Assembly (NCBI GenBank): GCA_964354445.1
Contig: CAYGZT010000039.1
Coordinates: 1-8,364 of the forward strand
DNA from: CAYGZT01 sp964354445
Lineage (GTDB): Bacteria > Patescibacteriota > Minisyncoccia > UBA6257 > JAGOQP01
Reading direction: 5' to 3'
DNA length: 8,364 nt
Below are positions 7,301 through 8,364 of this stretch, piece by piece. Both the position numbers and the translations under genes were made by a program. How positions within the stretch are numbered: position 1 is the stretch's first letter; the number at the start of each line of letters is the position of its first letter. The notes below the pieces were generated by a model. The model ran no database searches, was not told the origin of the DNA, and was given only the letters and a program-made list of their open reading frames with translations.

Positions 7301-7490
7301 CAACAAACAGATGGTTTTTGCAAAAATCGAGGATATGGGCGATACTGTAGAAGTGGTCGTGTTCCCAAACGTTCTTGAGCGAAGACCGGCCGTGTGGGCA
7401 CCGCAAAATATTGTGATCGTGCAGGGTAAAGTGGCCACCCGCGATAACGAATTCAAAATTATCTGCGACGAAGCGATTAAGCTCAATTAG
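4329..7490 (+). CDS. dnaE: DNA polymerase III alpha subunit (DnaE), short C-terminus
   Basis: DnaE is the main replicative DNA polymerase. This copy has 1,053 residues; E. coli DnaE has 1,160. The PHP domain (about 1-280) keeps all nine metal ligands: H7, H9, D16, H41, E66, H87, C137, D205 and H207. The palm has GPGRGSAAGS near 355, PDIDIDF (395-401, catalytic D396/D398) and KMDLLGL with the third aspartate D548. YRPGPMELIPRYIARKHG, LRKAIGKK and FNRSHAVCYALIAYQTAYLK are thumb/finger-region blocks. A helix-hairpin-helix region follows at about 842-875, then a QNNLF sliding-clamp motif (901-905) and an OB fold (about 975-1050). The protein ends there, lacking the tau-binding domain of E. coli DnaE. 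I chose ATG 4329 over TTG 4320 because RFVHLHNHSHYS is the normal N-terminus. No Shine-Dalgarno is evident. It is DnaE rather than PolC: there is no inserted exonuclease domain and PHP is N-terminal. Confidence 0.97.
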   Translation: MRFVHLHNHSHYSLLDGLTKIDLMVKRAKELGMDAIALTDHGNLYGAIEFYKEATKRGVKPIMGMEAYVAPASRFDKTSGGSDKYFHLTLLAYNNTGWKNLIQLSTKGFLEGFYYKPRIDLELLEQHAEGLIALSGCPSGQIPRNVIRGDIAQARQALERYKKIFGDNFFIELWYQPRIKEVAAAVEPLVALARETNTPIVATQDIHYLSREDSFYHDVLLAVQTGNRIWDEDRFSLQDGDFHMTSPDEMAQAFAQYPDAVENTAAIADRCAVHIPLGGMLLPHFPVPKGETSLSFLKKLIDQNIERRFPTPSTEVRERLAYELSVIEKMGFADYFLIVQDFVNWAKERKIVVGPGRGSAAGSLISYILNVTDIDPLKYNLLFERFLNSDRIEMPDIDIDFTDRRRDEVLGYLKEKYGDDHVAQIITFGTMASRAAIRDAGRALGLSYSLCDQIAKLIPFNLMLAQALETVSDFRALYRQNPDARKVIDAAQHLEGVARHASVHACGTVITAGPLTDYVPLQFAPQDNTIITQFEMNAVQELGLLKMDLLGLKNLTIIEDTIRLVKDTHGVEITIATIPLDDARTFALLQAAETTGVFQLESSGMRRYLKELRPTELEDIIAMVALYRPGPMELIPRYIARKHGKESVTYLHPKLEPILSSTWGIGVYQEQMMQIARDCAGYTLSEADTLRKAIGKKIKTLLDAQKAKLTEGMLKNNIPKPIAEQIWELFPPFARYGFNRSHAVCYALIAYQTAYLKAHFPVELTTSLLNADAGDIERIAFLVAEARRAGILVLPPDINQSYAAFVPEDKNIRFGLEAVKNVGSNVVAAIVSERQRGGPFVSLEDFMARVTHKDLNKKSLESLMKAGAFDSLGIERNTLLVNLDRLVSMALQLKRTSAASQNNLFGAKNAHIRLDLTPAQPATSEQQVAWEKELIGFYISHHPLSRFESVLQTKKVSPIKEVRAGNAHRGAGGTCRVAGIVSNIKKIITKNNKQMVFAKIEDMGDTVEVVVFPNVLERRPAVWAPQNIVIVQGKVATRDNEFKIICDEAIKLN

Positions 7491-7539
7491 ATCCCGCTTT
7501 GGCTTTTGAATTTCTGCATTCTGACTCTCAACACAAGAT

Positions 7540-8364
7540 ATGCGAGCAAGAAAAAAGGTGGTGCGACGCCGCACACATAACGCCGTAGAACTTCAACTTC
7601 ACAAGGTTCGCCACTCTCTCTCACACCTGATGGCAATGGCAGTGCTGGAAAAGCAGCCGAAGGCAAAGCTTGCCATCGGTCCCGTCATCGAAAACGGATT
7701 TTACTACGACTTCGACCTCTCCACGCCACTGTCGGATAAAGACCTTGCGCAACTTGAAGCACGAATGCGCGAGTTGATTCGACAAGGCCTCCCGTTCAAA
7801 AAAAACATCGTCGCGTCAGCACGGGCAAAAAAGATATTCTCAAAGGCACCGTACAAGCTCGAACTGATGCGGGACCTTATTAAAACGAAACAGCCGATTT
7901 CAATCTATTCCACCGACTGGTTTATTGACCTCTGCTCGGGCCCTCACATTGCCAACACGCGAGAGATAAACCCCGATGCGTTCAAGCTCGCCCATCTTGC
8001 CGGCGCGTACTGGCGCGGCAGCGAAAAAAACAAGATGCTCACCCGCATCTACGGCGTGGCATTTGCTACGAAAGAAGAACTGGACAAGTACCTTCTGATG
8101 CTCCAGGAAGCGCAGAAAAGAGACCACCGGAAACTGGGCGCGGAATTGAAGCTGTTCATGTTCGACGATTTGGTAGGCAAGGGACTTCCGATGTGGCTCC
8201 CCAACGGCACGATTATCAAAAACGAGATCGAGAAACTTGTCATGGAAACGGAAGATCGCGAAGGATACGTGCGAGTATCCACGCCGCATCTTGCCAAAAA
8301 GAAACTGTACGAAATCTCGGGGCATCTTCCCTACTACGTCGAGAGCATGTACCCGCCGATGGAG
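7540..8364 (+). CDS. thrS: Threonyl-tRNA synthetase lacking the TGS domain (3' end cut by window edge)
   Basis: ThrRS charges tRNA-Thr and removes serine mischarged onto it. The first 275 codons are present. The protein opens with a basic tail (seven Arg/Lys in residues 2-11) and goes straight into the editing domain, RHSLSHLMAMAVL (24-36, H25 and H29) and LAIGPVIENGFYYDF. It continues to DLCSGPH (C132, H136, completing the HxxxH/CxxxH editing site) and the SAD block LAGAYWRGSEKNKMLTRIYG. The class II catalytic domain begins at about 200 with GLPMWLPNG (215-223) and motif 1 around VSTPHL (246-251), then SGH; the zinc site, motifs 2-3 and anticodon domain lie beyond the window. The usual N-terminal TGS domain of about 60 residues is absent: TGA at 7522-7524 closes the frame just upstream of ATG 7540. 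It follows dnaE by 49 bp without an obvious promoter or Shine-Dalgarno, so it is probably cotranscribed. Confidence 0.96.
   Translation, partial: MRARKKVVRRRTHNAVELQLHKVRHSLSHLMAMAVLEKQPKAKLAIGPVIENGFYYDFDLSTPLSDKDLAQLEARMRELIRQGLPFKKNIVASARAKKIFSKAPYKLELMRDLIKTKQPISIYSTDWFIDLCSGPHIANTREINPDAFKLAHLAGAYWRGSEKNKMLTRIYGVAFATKEELDKYLLMLQEAQKRDHRKLGAELKLFMFDDLVGKGLPMWLPNGTIIKNEIEKLVMETEDREGYVRVSTPHLAKKKLYEISGHLPYYVESMYPPME

Overview
The window is densely packed bacterial chromosome of moderate-to-high GC: seven protein genes, no RNA genes, no mobile elements and no CRISPR. Five genes run leftward and two run rightward from a shared divergent promoter region at about 4173-4328. The gene set is pure housekeeping. 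Several proteins are pared-down versions of their families: an SMC about 40% shorter than usual, a threonyl-tRNA synthetase with no TGS domain, and a DnaE that stops at its OB fold. That pattern, with tight packing and poor Shine-Dalgarno sites on several genes, suggests a streamlined lineage such as Patescibacteria/CPR. This assignment is inference, not something the sequence proves.

Leftward cluster, in transcription order: rnhB (RNase HII), rpmF (ribosomal protein bL32), nusB (antitermination factor), rnc (RNase III) and smc (chromosome condensation ATPase, running off the left edge). The gaps are 15, 70, 3 and -20 nt, so this looks like one transcription unit started by a promoter at 4191-4219. 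It joins RNA-DNA hybrid removal, rRNA transcription and processing, a 50S protein, and chromosome organisation. rpmF is only 57 codons long and is easily missed.

Rightward cluster: dnaE (replicative DNA polymerase III alpha), then 49 bp later thrS (threonyl-tRNA synthetase), cut by the right edge. A perfect TATAAT at 4255-4260 is the likely dnaE promoter. The replicative polymerase and the enzyme that removes misincorporated ribonucleotides (RNase HII) are thus divergently transcribed from the same 156 bp.

The most interesting item is the SMC. The frame is open and unbroken from the ATG to the conserved C-terminal YGVTM motif, with Walker A, signature, Walker B and H-loop all intact. It covers that span in 714 codons, and a short alanine-rich, apparently helical segment stands where the roughly 150-residue hinge should be. 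All intergenic stretches are under 300 bp, and I saw no convincing intrinsic terminators.
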